Below are positions 25,207-38,732 of a stretch of 64,000 bases of DNA, piece by piece. The notes beneath the pieces were generated by a model, which did no database searches, was not told where the DNA came from, and saw only the letters and a list, made by a program, of their open reading frames with translations. The DNA comes from Larix kaempferi (taxonomy: Eukaryota > Streptophyta > Pinopsida > Pinales > Pinaceae): the NCBI GenBank assembly GCA_027924585.1, contig BSBM01000636.1, positions 6,030,001 to 6,094,000 of the forward strand, written 5' to 3'. The stretch's first letter is position 1. Every line of letters begins with the position of its first letter. Position numbers and translations under genes: made by a program.

Positions 25207-25444
25207 CTTACAAGTTTCTGCACTATTGACTCTTTTATATTTATTATCATATATTTTGTAAACATTACATGGCATTTCAAGTTTGAAGTTTTAAGTTGAA
25301 CCTGCCTTTGAATTTGAAGCTTTAAGGTTGAATCTTGATGTTATAACTTATGGAATCGTGGATATTGGACCTATGGTTGATGAATTCACTAGTAAATGAT
25401 TAATGAATGATGATTGATGAATGGTGTTATATAGTATTTACTAT
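25207..25444 (+). mobile_element. hAT-2 segment between LTR-B copies B3 and B4
   Basis: About 240 bp of the 3' part of hAT-2, rich in TTGAAGTTT and TTGAATC words like those at 13610-13690 in the 5' leader of the same transposon. It is the only hAT-2 sequence left between the two LTR-B insertions. It has no coding sequence. Confidence 0.7.
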
Positions 25445-25974
25445 TGTTACCACCTAAAGTTGCACTTTAGTTGGACTTCAGTGAGCCGCCAGTATTGCAC
25501 AATTATTTGTGCTTATCAAAGTTCAGATGTTCCAACCTTGGCCAATTTTGGCCATCTTTTTCATTTCTATAAAAATTGACCGTGCCCTACGGGTTTGTAA
25601 TAAAGCGTACTAGCATGGTGTTCTTTGAGTGACTCGGTTCCCTAGGACTTGACAACCAAAGAAAGTATTACAAGGAGTTTTTTCCCTTGTCGATTATGCC
25701 TTGCCTTTAGCCGAGTATAATCGGTGAGGTTTTCTCCTTCTCCTCCAAAGATGGAATGCCCAAATGGTGGTTAGGCCTTAGGGGATTATTAGAGTCCATT
25801 TTGTAATGTTTATAACCATGCTAGACGCTAGGATATTGTCGTTTTGTCATGTACTAGGTCCCCCTGAAGTTTCAGTCAATTCCGAGAAAAATACTTTTTT
25901 CGCATTTTTAAGCCATTTTTTTAATGGATTAAATGAAAAAATTCAAAAGATGATAAAAGTGTGATCCGGACAGT

Positions 25975-28900
25975 ACTTTTTTTTCCAGATCACAAGATCA
26001 GCTGCCTTCAGAGGAGGCATTTTTGTTAAGATTGCCCCTAGCAGATACATCAAAGGGGACAGGCAGTTGGACTTACCATCTACCACAGGGTTACCTTTCC
26101 TTGCCAGGCTTTGACACAAGCCCATTTGAGACAGTTGCCTAGTCTTATTTTGATCGAGATTGTCACAGTACAGTGTTGGTTTATTATATGCCCGGATTCA
26201 GCAGAGATCCAGCTCAGATACAAGTTCAGTAGCAGCAGGTATTGCATATATTGATTATTGCTCATGTCGTAGATTAGACTCTTTTATACTTGCTAGTACA
26301 CTAACTTTGCATGAGATGATATATTTGGTGATCTGCTTATGATATGGTGTGTTTGGGCCTTTGGTGATGTCAGTCCACCCCTCCGGTTAGACTTATGTAT
26401 ATGCACGCTGAGTCATGTCCTGTATACTTGGCTTAGACTTGATCACTTAGCCCCTAGGTAGCTGACTTTAGCACCATTATCACCTTCTCCACCCATCCGA
26501 CTCATTCATGACACTTCTTCCCCGACTTGGATTCTGATTTGTGATCACGAGGACCCCCTTTCCCCACTGATCTCTGAGTTTGCCATGACTCCCTGTTTAT
26601 TGTGCCTCGGCTCTTTAGTGTGTGAGATACACGGTTAGACCTGGGATTTGCTCCTGTCGGTTGCCCCCGATGTTGCAATGTAGTTAGGATTGTGTAGCCT
26701 CACCGGGTGCTCCCCACTTGTCGTTGAAGCTTGTATTGCCCACCCCCATTACTTTTGCAGTATGAGCGCCATGTTTATATCTTTTGAGATATGTATGTAG
26801 CCCAAGAGGGCCATGAAGAAATGAAGACATAAAGAAATGAAATGTAAATCATGCTAAAAAGAAGTCCTCTATGTTGTAAATGTAAAATCTAGCCAAAAAG
26901 GGCTAAGTATGAAACTCATTGTAAAATCCATGAAATGTGTTTGTGAACACACATGGATTCTGTTCAGCTATACATGTCAGCATTTGTAGTGGTTATTCCT
27001 CACCTAGTCCTGCGGGACAAGGAGGTGAGAAGGAGCAAGGGACAAGCTCAAGATTGCCCCCTAAAGTCTCAAATTACGGTTTGTCGGACACCCAATTTGG
27101 CGGCTCTAGAAAAGAACCTCACGGAGTCTTCGGATACGGATGTGATTTGTGGGATACTTGTTAGATGACTAGTGGTGGTTTCCCTGCACTATACCCATTT
27201 GTGAGGCACCGCCCTTCCCTGTGTTTTGTCATGGCATGCTTACCTCAGTGGACCCCACTTTCCCGAGTTGTCTTAAGGGTCACACGATATTTATCCTTGT
27301 CTTCCCATGTCCTTTACCTTGTTGTCCACATCACCTAGAGTCAGCAAAGTGGTCAATTCTATAGAGGTGTATAGCATCTTAGTCTTTTGGAGGTGGTGGG
27401 CCCACTTCACCAAGGCCTTGTACTATTTCGGGATTTAATGAAATTTGGATCACCATGTTATCATTTATTGCTTAGTAATGTACTAACTTGTTTAATTGAG
27501 CCTTGTCACTTCATGCTTGCATACAGGTTTCAGCTAGCACTATGGTTGACCAGATTTGACTTGGTCAAACTGGGTTGACTAGGCCAAAAATGGGCCCGAA
27601 AAAATGTTGTGATCGGAATTTCGATTTCGATCATTTATTATCTGCAGGGTTTCCATATGAACATACAACTGACGGAATTGCAAAATATTGAACCGTTTGA
27701 GAGATTTTTAATTATTATTGGTCAACTTTGACCTGTTTTAATTAAAAATCATGGATTTGGGGCAAATATTGCCAAAGTGATGGATCGGGGTCGTTCGAGT
27801 GGTCATCCCTACTACTTTGGAGTCCACGATCACATTACAGTAGACGGTTCGGCAATCCGGGCAATAAAAGTGGGTCAAAAGCCCAATTTTCATCTTCAGC
27901 CATATAAACCAGCAGAAAATACATGGAAATCAGAATTTGACTAAGGCAACTATAGAGAAATGGCAAAATTAAAGGTTGGCAATGGTAAAGGTAATTACAA
28001 AGGTATTTTTGGTATGTTTTCACATTATATTTGATGGTGCTGGGGCCCTCATTTGCCCAGCTCTCACTAGAGGACGAGTTTGCCCATGGGGGCGTTTTTC
28101 TCCTTAGTGGGGGAATTCGATTTGCATGGTTTTGATGGTGGGACCCTTGTTGTATGTGGTTGGGGGGTAAAACCCCATATAGACACCCCCCAACCCCTTT
28201 GTTTGATGTATGGCCCCCACAATGGGCCCCTCTCTCTCCATAGTGCGCTCTCCTTGGGGCAATTCGCACCCCCCTCTAGAGATCAATCTACACCATTCGA
28301 TTTTGTGGATGGGGAGATGATCTCAACCCTCCATTTTGGGGGGAAACCTAGTTGAGAGTGAGCCATCTCTATAAGAGAATGGACTCACCTCCATGGTACT
28401 TCTTCTTGGCATTTTTCAGATTTGAGATTGAGCAACAGAGAGACAATTCTTCCACATTTTGCTTGTGATATGGTGGTGAATGCTTATGGTGCTGATTGTT
28501 AACATATTGTTGGTGCATTTCCAAGTTATTTTGTGTTTTCTCCATCATTCTTTGGCCAAAAACGAATTGCAGGTGACTTGACCACTTGGGGAGGGCGCAG
28601 CTCTTGAGTTAGCAGCTTCTAGTTGCTTCTCTCTTCAGGATTTCAACAAGGGAAGTGAAATTTACTATTTGTACCTCACTTTCTTTCATTATTAGTCTTT
28701 CATTTGCTGATTTCCTTGCATATTTGCCATAGTTCTGACTTGGTTCTCTCTTTGGCAGGTACAGGGGCGCATTGGTCAACTGGCAGCGTCAAAACGCTAA
28801 GGGAAAACGCACAATCGCTTGGCACTTGGAATCCGGGATTTGTCTTCAGCTCCACAACGCCTCACCTTCATTATCCGGGTAGAATATTTGCTTGTCTCTC

Positions 28901-29872
28901 CCATTTCAGTTTCATTTGTAAATGCTTTGCTGCAAATCTTAAATAAAAACCCTAAAAATTAATATCTCAATTTTCAACCGTTAGAATCCTTAGTTCTTTG
29001 AAACCCGCTAATGAAATCTAATCAAATAGCCATATCTGAAGTTTCATAGCATTCCGACTCCATATGCCCATAGAACTAGGCACTAGTCCTTCACCAATTT
29101 CGCCCTACCTAGGCAAAACTGTCAATCTGGTTTTTGGGTCAATTTTGGGGTTATGGGTACTCTTTAATCTGGTCCGTAACGTCATTTTACCTTGGCGTAC
29201 CAAGTATCAGCAGCTGACAGTGCTTAAAACGTCTTTTTTTGACTACCCTAGGTCCATTTTTCTACTATTTAACCCATCCCCCTAGGGCTGTTAATTTTAT
29301 TGGCTTGATGGTCTGTTTTTTGTCTCTTAAATCAGTTATTTAATCAAGTTATAATCGCTGGAATGTGTGTTTAATTTACTTGCTTATCTCTGCTATGTAT
29401 TGATAAATCATCACGAGCTTCATTCCCCCATAGGCAGGGTCCCTAACCACTCTTCTAGCAATTTTTTGTTTGCTGATTTAATTTCCAGCCTTCTAATTCT
29501 TCATTTCATTCATCTTTTACATGTGTAATCAGATCTGAATTTGTATCACTTAGTACATCTTTTCATCCAGAATCTCGATTTCACTAAGGCTGGAAAAAAT
29601 CTCACCTTCAGCCATCCATTTTGTCTATCATTTTGATCATCCTTTGTGGATCTAGGGTGTCTGATTGTTGAGTCTCAACCTTCACTGGTTGAGAGGGTCT
29701 CCCCCTTGACTAGGCCAAGTGCCTTGTCTAAAGTGACTGCAGCCTTGTCCGGTGTGACTTCTGTCCCTTGGACAGAGGACTTGGCTGTTGTTGGTTACAC
29801 CGGCCTAGCTGTGCTCCTCTACCGTCCCTATTGGGATACATGCACTAAGCAGCTAGAGTTTGTGTGATAACA
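25975..29872 (+). mobile_element. LTR-A copy A6 within LTR-B copy B4
   Basis: Forward LTR-A, closely related to copy A1: identical blocks begin at 27020 and continue to the shared end GTGTGATAACA at 29872. The right flank GAGAC was not found beside a recognisable left terminus, so the left boundary is a rough estimate from where LTR-B similarity fades. A TATA-like box is at 28370. No coding region. Confidence 0.65.
28370..28378 (+). promoter_or_regulatory. TATA-like box of LTR-A copy A6
   Basis: TATAAGAGA followed by ATGGACTCACCTCC, the same block as at 1341 in copy A1. Confidence 0.45.
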
Positions 29873-29952
29873 GAGACTACATCAAAAAGAGGAAGCATAG
29901 GTTATAACATCATGTTTAAAGTCAAAACATTTATTCATCCTTCACATTCCTT

Positions 29953-30309
29953 CACGTGGGTAGCCGTACAGCCATACGGTCTCTTGTTTGGAAGGCGAGT
30001 TCGAAGGGTGGGCCACCCTAGGTGACTTGGCATGGTGGTTGGCAACTAAGTCTTAAGGTTAAAGCATTGCATAACAAATCATATGATGGGCGATTACTTC
30101 ATATCCAAAGTTTATTAAGATGAGAAATTCGCCCCCATCCTTCACGTGGGCGTCATCCACGAGAGAAGCTAGCGATTGGGCAAATAAGGGCTGCCTACCT
30201 CATGGAGAGGTGGCATTATGGTGTTGGTTTGGCTTCCAATCATAAGTCAATCCACATTTGGAGCTTCACGTCAACTCTCCCATCATGTGTGCGTTTTCTC
30301 CCTCACGTG
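29953..30309. promoter_or_regulatory. Three G-box (CACGTG) words upstream of LTR-B TATA box
   Basis: TTCACGTGGG occurs at 29951 and 30141, and CTCACGTGGG at 30302, all 200-550 bp upstream of the TATTTAAA at 30508 in copy B4. CACGTGG is the classical plant G-box bound by bZIP and bHLH factors. Each copy lies in an imperfectly repeated unit, so duplication may have multiplied one site. Confidence 0.45.
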
Positions 30310-30507
30310 GGTGCTCTCTTCCACGGCATCTTTTGTATGGTTACAATAATTGCAATGTGGGATGCGCCTACCTCATGGAGAGGTGGCGCAGTCCCTTTGG
30401 TTTGGTAATGAAATCAAGTGCCAATCACAACAACAAACTCAAGTTGAACTCCTTCAATCACTCATTCGATTTCCTTGGGGTTTTGGCTCCTCTTGCTTGT
30501 GTTGAGC

Positions 30508-30515
30508 TATTTAAA
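30508..30515 (+). promoter_or_regulatory. TATA box of LTR-B copy B4
   Basis: TATTTAAA followed by CAGAGCTAGAGG. AATAATAAAAG and TTTGGAGG lie about 80-110 bp downstream, the same layout as B3. Confidence 0.5.
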
Positions 30516-31421
30516 CAGAGCTAGAGGTCTATTGTTATGGATCTGGAAGGTGGAACCTCTGCTCTCATTCTCTGTAATATTTTCTAAGTTTTGAATAATA
30601 AAAGAAGGCTTTGGAGGCTACCCTAGTGTGACTGTTGTGTTGGACCTCGGATATTTTGCATCTTATCAGGTAAATCTGTATTGTACATAATGCTAGTATA
30701 TGTTGGATTCATCTGTCTTTAAAGAGAAATTATTTTCATTAAGAGTAGTAAGTGGTGCTTTATAGTCTATCTTATCTATTGTAAACTTCATTAGAATGCT
30801 AGAGGTAGAGAACATTCTTGTTTAAATCTATCATCTCTACTTTTCTTTTGGTTATTTGCACAGGTTCTTTTAATCCCTTTGCTGGTCTCTTTTGTGATTT
30901 TACAGGTTGCTTCAAGTTGGATGAACGGATGAACATGTTAGATCTACTGTTCTTTCAACAAACTTAGACAGATTGATAGATCCCACCGGCACACCAAGAA
31001 GTCGACTCCAAGGCCCATTCTTCATTTGCTCAAACCCCTCAGGGTTCAATCTTCAAGATCCAAAACTCTTCATCTAAATCAATTACTATTTCCTTATATC
31101 TTTTTTAGATCTTGCATTATAAAAGTTTCATTGATAGATAGATCTAAAATCGAATTTGCAACCTAATAATTTCAAGATTTTTGATAATCTAGATCTAGGT
31201 TGTTTAAGTTCTCTATTTTGTAATTTTGAAGTAGATCCAAAGCATAATAGAGCATTTCATTTTACAACGTCATCTACCAAGCAATTTAAGTGCCTAAATC
31301 ATTTACTTGTTATTTCTTACAGAGACAAGTAAAGATCCTAAGGAGGCAAGCTTTATAGGTTGCCTTACTTAGTTGTTTATTTCATTTTAGTTTAACTAGT
31401 TTGCATAAGTCTTTTAGGCAT

Positions 31422-34400
31422 TGTTATCACCAAACTTGTAGTTGCCCCTAGAGATGGATCCAAGATGGATGGCAGAGGGGATGGGCAACAAAAGAGGTGC
31501 AACCAAGATAGCCTCGACTCCCAATGGATGGTTGTCACGCCAATCGAGGCAATCTTCACTTTAAGTTATCTATCCCAAGACAACAAAGGGGGAGACCCAG
31601 ATCTATTCCCGATAGGAGAGCTCAAACCAAAACACCAGATCAAATCAAGTATGGATGAAGTACGTAAGGTGTATGGTAAACCCTAGATCTATGGATGAAG
31701 TCACAAGGTGAGTAATAAGTTGGATCAAGAGGTTTAAACAATGTAGATTTGGTCCAACATGTTTATGTGAGTGCCTTATGAGGTTTGAAACAAGATCCAG
31801 GATCAGGGTACTAGTCAAAGATGAAAAATCCACTGCCTTGGGAACCGTGTCCAAAGCAGGGTAGTTAAGGACCAAATTGGGGCTAACCAGTACCAAAGAT
31901 GAACTTGATGAATGGATATGACAATGTCTAGGTACTCAAGCGATAAGGCAAAGATCAAACCACAAACTAACTCAACAACCCAAGAAAGTCGAATTGGCTT
32001 GGAGAAGATCAGTGCCTTGGGAAATGGGCCAAATGGAGTCGGATGTCCACCAAATTGTAGATCAGGGATGTTGAGGTGTCAAGCTAGGTGTATCTTGAAA
32101 ATTAGGATCATCCAATGGCTAGATCTCAGTAGATCTGAGATTGAAATGTATCATAAAGTGACCCAAGTGGGGCTCAACCCTCAAAATGAGGAATGGGGCC
32201 CACAAGGTGAAAATCACTGAAGTGACACACTAGGGGTAGGTTATTAGCAGTGGAGATTCAGGATCAAGTGGGATCTCACCTACCCAGGTACTAGATCATG
32301 CCAAACTCACCTGTCCAAGAAGTGCGACCTCCTTAGGGAAGGCTAATTTGCCTTGGAAAATGGGTCGGATGAAGGCCAATCCACATCAAACTATAGATTT
32401 GAATCGCCGTGGATGCTATAGAGGTGGGTTTTAAATCTTATACCCAAAAGCCAAGTAGATCTTGCTACATTTGAGAAATTGTAAAATGAGGGTTTTAACT
32501 TATGAGGGTTTTAGACAAATGGATAGATCATGGAATAAGAAATTTACCTTGAGATCATACCTGTGTGATGGATGAGGTTGCCTTTGATGTTGAGGAGCAT
32601 TCCCACAAAGATCAAAGGAGAGATTGTTGATTTTGCTTGCCAAAATATGATGCCCTAGCCCACACGTGTGCCCTCCTCTACCTGTCAAACCAAGGAAATC
32701 GATTCAATCAAAAAGATCAAGCATGGAGGAAATATAAGCGAAATGCAATAGCAACATGAAGTAGAAGGTCAGAGACAGTAATACTCCCTGCTACCGACGA
32801 AGAAATCCAAGAAAGAAGTAGGGAGGGTCCTCCCCTAACAATACGTCCTCAAACCAATTCGGCCTCCACCTGTAGATGACAAAATCGTGGTACAAAAGAT
32901 AGCAAGACAATATCTCCAATAACCCAGTGCAAAGGAAGAATAAACGAACGAACTGCAAAAGCATTCACCACAACACAACAGATAGATGCAATAATATTTT
33001 TCTATTCCAATAATCCAGAGCCAAAAGTCCCCTTTACAATGAGAAGCTCTCTCCTTTAAATAGGATGGAGAGAGGCCATAATCCTAACCACTTTTTGAAT
33101 GAGTCGCTAAGATTAAAAGATCAAACGATCTAATCAATGGTTGAAATGAGCTCAACAATACAATACATGGATCAACTCAATAATACAATATAATAATGGA
33201 CAAATCACCCATAAGAGGGGGTTCCCACCAAATGTCAATTATAAAACATAAGAAATAGCTCATGGTGGGTCCAAGGGGTAATTTTTAACACCCTTGGTCA
33301 ATCCCCATAGCACAATAATATAAAATAATCACTCTAGACACCAAATTGTGCCCCTCTGGGAAAGTCGTGAGCCTTGGAAGGCTCCAGAAATCATCATAAA
33401 ATGCCAAAAGTGATGGGTGTGTGTTCCACTGGAAGCTGAAACTGCTAGAGAAGGTGTGGAAGACATCCCACTCATCATCAATCATCATCCCATGCCATAA
33501 CCTTGCCTCAGTAGCCCAAATCGAATTCCTCTGTAGCCATTCTTACCATTTCTGGACTGCCTCGGGAAGTGTGAAATTGCCCAAACTGCCTCCTGAAGTG
33601 CCTGCGCTGTCAAGGTAAGCTCACCAATGTGTCTGGGAGGGGGGTAATATGGTAATAACAAGTGGCTAGACGACCCCCTCCATATACAGCACCCTAGGTG
33701 AACCAATCAAATCTCATCACTACTCTGACAAGGCCTCTGATAGGCCAAAACTGCACTAGGATAGCCAACTGAGGCTAAATCATCACTGTAACTGCTCGGA
33801 ACTAAAAACAGACTGTCTCATTGGACTCAGAGAGCCCGAATCCATCTAATATGTGTACTCATACACCATATGGATCTCTGCATGATCATATACTATATCC
33901 AATATGCCCGGACAGGTGAAATAATAATAATCTGTAAATGATCAAATAATCCTGAAAGCCACAAATCATCATCATAACCCTGTATCTGCTGCATAGAACC
34001 ATCATGTACCTATACATAGACCATATACCATCTATCTGCATCATCATAAGGTCTAATCATCTCATGTCCTGTGGTTGACCTTGGTCAAACTAGGTTTGAC
34101 CAAGTCAACATGACCAAAATATAACTCAGAATATCATCAGAAGCTGCTGCAAATGTTGGAGGTGAATGCATGCTCTACAATTCATTCAAATAGCAATTAT
34201 AACAAAAAGTAATCATTACTGGCGATCTAAATCCAAATATATAAAGTCATTAATTATTATTATTACTCAGACTAGACTTTCAAGACCATACTCACTTCAT
34301 AGTTGTGACCATTTTGCTAGTGAAGGGTGAAGGCTTTGTACTGCAAAGGCTAGGCTAGAGGGAATGACTTACTGACTTAACACTATGACACTTTGGATAG

Positions 34401-35662
34401 GGAAAGGGAATACACACCATAACATATACTGAATGGGCAATAACACAGGGAATGGCGGTGTCTCACAAATGGGTAAGTTGTTCAAAGAGTGTTTATTCAC
34501 CTTGACAGATGCGCACAATCCATAATACAAATGAGGCCAACAATCTTTTTGATATAAAGTTTAAGTTCCATTGCTTTTTGGGCCTATAGTTTCCATAGCC
34601 TTTGATCTATGTGTGTTTATAAACACATTGCATAGATTTACATTTCATTAGGCTTCTTGTTGGAGGTGTGTTTTTAAGGCACTTGTTTACCTGAGCACTT
34701 CTAAGTGTGTCTTTAGACAGCTTGTTTACCTAGGTATTTACATTTCACAATAGATATAACATTTGATATTTCATAGCCATTTTCATTTGGCTTGCCTTTC
34801 ATTCATGTGTGTTGAGAAACACATTGCATGAATGGGTTTTCATACAAGATACAACATTTTATTTCCATACTTTGTATCCATGGCAACACTAAAATTTTCA
34901 GATTTAGCCAACAACATCTTTAGTGACTAGGGGGACTTCATGAGAAAATCCAACCTACCAAAGGTAAGTTTTGTCACCAACTCAGAGCCGAGACACAATA
35001 AACAAGGGAGCTCATCCAATACAGAGGCTACAACGGGGAAAGGTCCTCCATGCCACTAGTCAAGTAGTAAGTCAAGGTAAATAACAAACTGGGTAGGTAA
35101 TGGATGGATGAAGATAGTGAATAATGAGACCAACACTAGCAAGCCAAAGTATGGTGGGAATGATCACCTCTATTCTCCCTAGGGAGAGTAAAACCAATGA
35201 GTATAGGCCAAGAACTTCTAAGTCTGAGTAGGGACAAATATGATATATATACAGTACAACCAGGTCCACATATTTATATGATTGCCAGATCATGATACTA
35301 AATGCTAAGACATGCTAAAAGAATGAAGATAAAAGCAATATAACCACAACACCATAATATACCTGCTAAGTCATATACCTGAATGCTCATCATCTGAGCC
35401 ATCATCTGTCCTCTGAAACTGCTACTGTAGCTCTAGGCACTACTAACTGCTCTGTACAAATGGCTAAATAGCTACATCGGTCATCTCTCTGAGTGTCCTA
35501 AGACTCAGTCATGGCATGGGGAATAAAACTGTTGTCCATAATCTGATAGTGATCCATAGCAGATGCTCATCTCAGCATCCCAATGCAAGGGAACTGGCTG
35601 AATAGTGTATTGGAATCAGAAAAATAATGTATGGTAACCCGGCTACTATATATGTGATAACA
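31422..35662 (-). mobile_element. LTR-A copy A7, solo LTR, reverse (4241 bp)
   Basis: Left end TGTTATCACCAAACTTG, right end ATGTGATAACA, with flanks GGCAT (31417-31421) and TGCAT (35663-35667), 4 of 5 identical. LTR-B copy B4 continues on both sides. The reverse promoter block TTTAAATAGG is at 33055 and the CTCACAAATGGG block near 34460. The CTGGTGTTTTGG/GGGAGACC block near 31590 mirrors the 3' landmarks of A5. Non-coding. Confidence 0.85.
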
Positions 35663-37315
35663 TGCATATTTTACATAAGTGGCCAAATCACTTTCTAAGT
35701 GTTTTTGGTCATTTTATAAAAAAAAGGAACTTGCTGGTCCGTTTTTGCATGCATATCAGTTTTGCAATTAAAATCTAAATAAAATTTGATTTAGATACTT
35801 CAAAAGCCATCCATAAAGTAGTTTTTGCATACTAGTTTAAGCATATCATCTTTTAGGCAATTTGTAACATTATCAAAGCACTCTTAAAGTGTTTTGATCA
35901 TCTTTTCTAACAAACTAAGCTTGTTGGTCTGTTTTGCATGCCTAGCGGGTTTGAATAAGAAATTTAAAATAAAACTTGCATTTGGAGCTTCCTGAACCAC
36001 CCAGAGAGAACAGGTTTCAAGCACCATCGTTATTTCTCTCAAATATTGTAAACTGGCTTGTTCCCTAATGACAAAGGGTAAGCAGTGTTTCTCTTAAGTT
36101 TCCAAGTTGTAAACCAAAGAATAAAAAGAACAAGCAGGCAATTCTAGCGCCTGGACTCCAATCCCCCCAGGGGGATTCGCATTTTTCACTTTTTTTTAGT
36201 TTTTAGTTTTTTCTTCTTTCTTTTGCTTTAGATTACTTTACTTGTTGTTATTAGTAATTACAAAACATCCATGAAGCACACAAGGCGTCCTAGGGGGACT
36301 TACAATCTTTTACAATTTTTCACCTAAGTGCTACAAAATGAATCACAACTTGTTCTAAAAACTTCAAGTAAAATTAATCCCCCTTGCTCTAACGAAGTAC
36401 TCCACCTTAAGTGGAAGAAAAGATACTCTTGGGGTTTGCATTGATTAATCATGAACTGAAATTATTATAAAATCTTTCAAGATAAAATCAACCCCCTTGA
36501 TCTACCAAAGTACTCCACCACATTGCGCTGTGAAGAAAAGATACCCTTGGGGCTTAGATTAGATTAATCATCCACTTACTCTTCATAATAAAATATACCA
36601 CCCCAAACCCAGAGTATGCTCTTGGCCGCTGCAGCTTAGTCAGAACAGCTGGTCAATCAGAAACGGGTGCAAGGTACTTAGTTTTAATAGGACAATCCAT
36701 TAGAATCGAATCCTAAGAACTCGGGAGGTTGCATGGACTGAATCCACAGAATCAGCAGGTTCATCCGCGCCTGGTTGGACACTTGGTAAGGTTGCTAGAG
36801 CACTCAGTTCGAAGGTTAGGTTTCTTTTGGGCCAAACCAAGAATTAACCCACTCCTTAATTCAATCATTTAATAATCATAAAATAAACCAACTGAGACAC
36901 TGCAATACTTTCACTTGAGACTACAGAAGCAACCCCACACGGCAACATTCGCAAGCATTTTGCATTCTCGGCACTGGTCTTTATTTTCTCATCTTTTAAG
37001 TTCAATCATATATGTCGTCAATGCTTTCTATCTCGTTGTGTGTTGATCTTTTGATTTAATTCATAAAGTAGTACTCAAATATTATCATTTCTTAATTTAA
37101 TAAACTCCTAGATTAGACTTTTTCTGTTAATAGATTAAAAGCCTTAGTTTTACTTTTATAGGGACCACCCCCCTTGGCTTCGCTAGGAGTAAGCCTAGAC
37201 GGAGGAGTCGAGTAATCAGGTGACAACACTTGACTCTCACTTGCCCCCAAGGACACACCGAGCGGCTTGAAGGTTTTTTGCCGCGTCCCCCCCAGGTGTG
37301 TATTAGGCGGTAACA

Positions 37316-37490
37316 GGTATTATTGTTTATTTCATGATTTTATCATTTCCATAACTAATTCAACATTCTACTTGCATTTGTTGACATATATGCATCAAAA
37401 TATATATTATATAAAAAACGCTTCCGGAATGCTTCCTAACCAGAAGCTTTTGAAAATTTCGCTTCTCGCTCCCGCTCCCAAGTAACCTTG
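37316..37490 (+). mobile_element. hAT-2 right terminal segment
   Basis: Ends with CGCTTCC, GCTTCC, CGCTTCTCGCTCCCGCTCCC and AAGTAACCTTG at 37490, then the TSD CCCCTTAT. The GC-rich subterminal words match those at the left end of hAT-2, 24 kb away. Confidence 0.8.
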
Positions 37491-37498
37491 CCCCTTAT

Positions 37499-38732
37499 GC
37501 TTGATGATGGCCAAATTTGAGTAGAATAACACCTAAGACTGTACAAACCTGCTAAATCAACAAGCAATAAACCACAGAAAATTCCCAAAATCACTCTTGG
37601 GCAATGTTAGTTGTATGATACAAAATAGTACAAAAATTCTGAAATTTTTATGAGTAAATTTGCATAATATAACAGCTTGTAAATGAGGTTTAAAATCATA
37701 TTTCAATATTGAAATAGTATGTAGAAATAAAATGCAGAAATTTTTAAGAGAAAGGAAGAGTTTGTGCTCTTTGCTCTTCAAATGCTTGAAGTAGTGGGGT
37801 ATCCAACCGAGGAAGTCCACTCTTCAACCCAAGTAACCTGCAACTTATGAAATATTTGCTACACAACTAAAAAGAATGTGAGATCCAAATAATGAGCTAA
37901 AAAATCATAAACTTCAATCGAGAAACGTATGAAGTTCTTAACTACAAAACTGAAAACTCACAAATCTATGGAAAAAATACCACAAATCTTACCAAAGTAA
38001 AGAAATTTGTTTGTTTGGCCTCCCCAAACTTGAGTAGCTATGAAGTGTAAAAGCAAACCACCATAGAGCAACACCAACACAAGATCTCCTCCAAAGAATT
38101 TTATTAACCAAGCCAAATGGTTGAAAAATACAATGGCCCAAATGGGAGCAAAATGGAAGCAAGAGAATGAGAAAGAGCAAGAATGCAAGAGCATGAGAGA
38201 TTGTAACCCAAATGAGGAGGAGGAGCCTCCTTAAATAGGAAAAAAGAGAGGGGAGAGTTCATTTGCATGAATGACATTTGTCACTTGGAGAGAAAGGGGG
38301 CCGATGTAGGGGGGTGCACCTCCATGGGTTAAAAATAACAAACTATGGGGGGGGGAAATCCCCCACTCATGTTTTATATTTCATTGTTAGGCCAAGGGGA
38401 GAGAATCATGAAGGTGGGACCCCCCTTTTGGCTTATTTCAATTTATCTCATTTCCCATGGTGAGAGGGTTTCCCCCTTAAGGAGAAACTTCAAACTTAAA
38501 AAACACTTGCTTGGGGGGCCCTTTTGGCCTTTAATTTTACCTTAGGGTCATAACATAACCTTTAGAAACTTAACTTGGCCACCCCAAGTGACTTTAGGAG
38601 CTTTTCCAAAATTTGTCTTACTAATTATTTGTCAATTTTCCTGATTTCCTTGACTGACTTATGCAAATGTGTCCAAAACCTTAGCAAGACTTGTACGAAT
38701 GAATTCAAACTTGGTCCAAGGGTGTAGGGGGT
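37499..38732 (-). mobile_element. LTR-B copy B2, middle segment
   Basis: Resumes the LTR-B sequence that stops at 12974 before hAT-2. It includes a reverse promoter block (TTAAATAGG at 38231, preceded on the plus strand by GAGGAGGAGCCTCC) and a TTTATT/CTCCAAAG block near 38090-38105, equivalent to the AATAAAG-TTTGGAGG block of B3 and B4. A tract of eight or more G is at 38347. The segment ends at the LTR-A copy A8 insertion. Confidence 0.65.

Larger units (their letters stand above)
25445..37315 (+). mobile_element. LTR-B copy B4, carries LTR-A copies A6 and A7
   Basis: Starts TGTTACCACCTAAAG and ends ATTAGGCGGTAACA, with the same order of landmarks as B3. Flanks are ACTAT and GGTAT, only 3 of 5 identical, so the TSD has decayed or the ends come from two insertions. 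Own segments lie at 25445 to about 25974, 29878-31421 and 35668-37315. It is inserted in hAT-2, whose right end follows at 37316-37490. It is non-coding. Confidence 0.8.
12983..37490 (+). mobile_element. hAT-2 transposon split by two LTR-B insertions
   Basis: It is flanked by a perfect 8-bp direct repeat CCCCTTAT (12975-12982 and 37491-37498). The termini CTACGTTGCGGGGAAGCG and, reverse-complemented, CAAGGTTACTTGGGAGCG agree at 12 of 18 positions. Both ends carry clusters of GGAAGCG/CGCTTCC, as expected for subterminal transposase-binding repeats. Own sequence occupies 12983-16309, 25207-25444 and 37321-37490, about 3.7 kb, a normal size for an autonomous hAT. The rest is B3 and B4 with their nested LTR-A copies. 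The transposase lies at 13808-16267. Confidence 0.9.
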
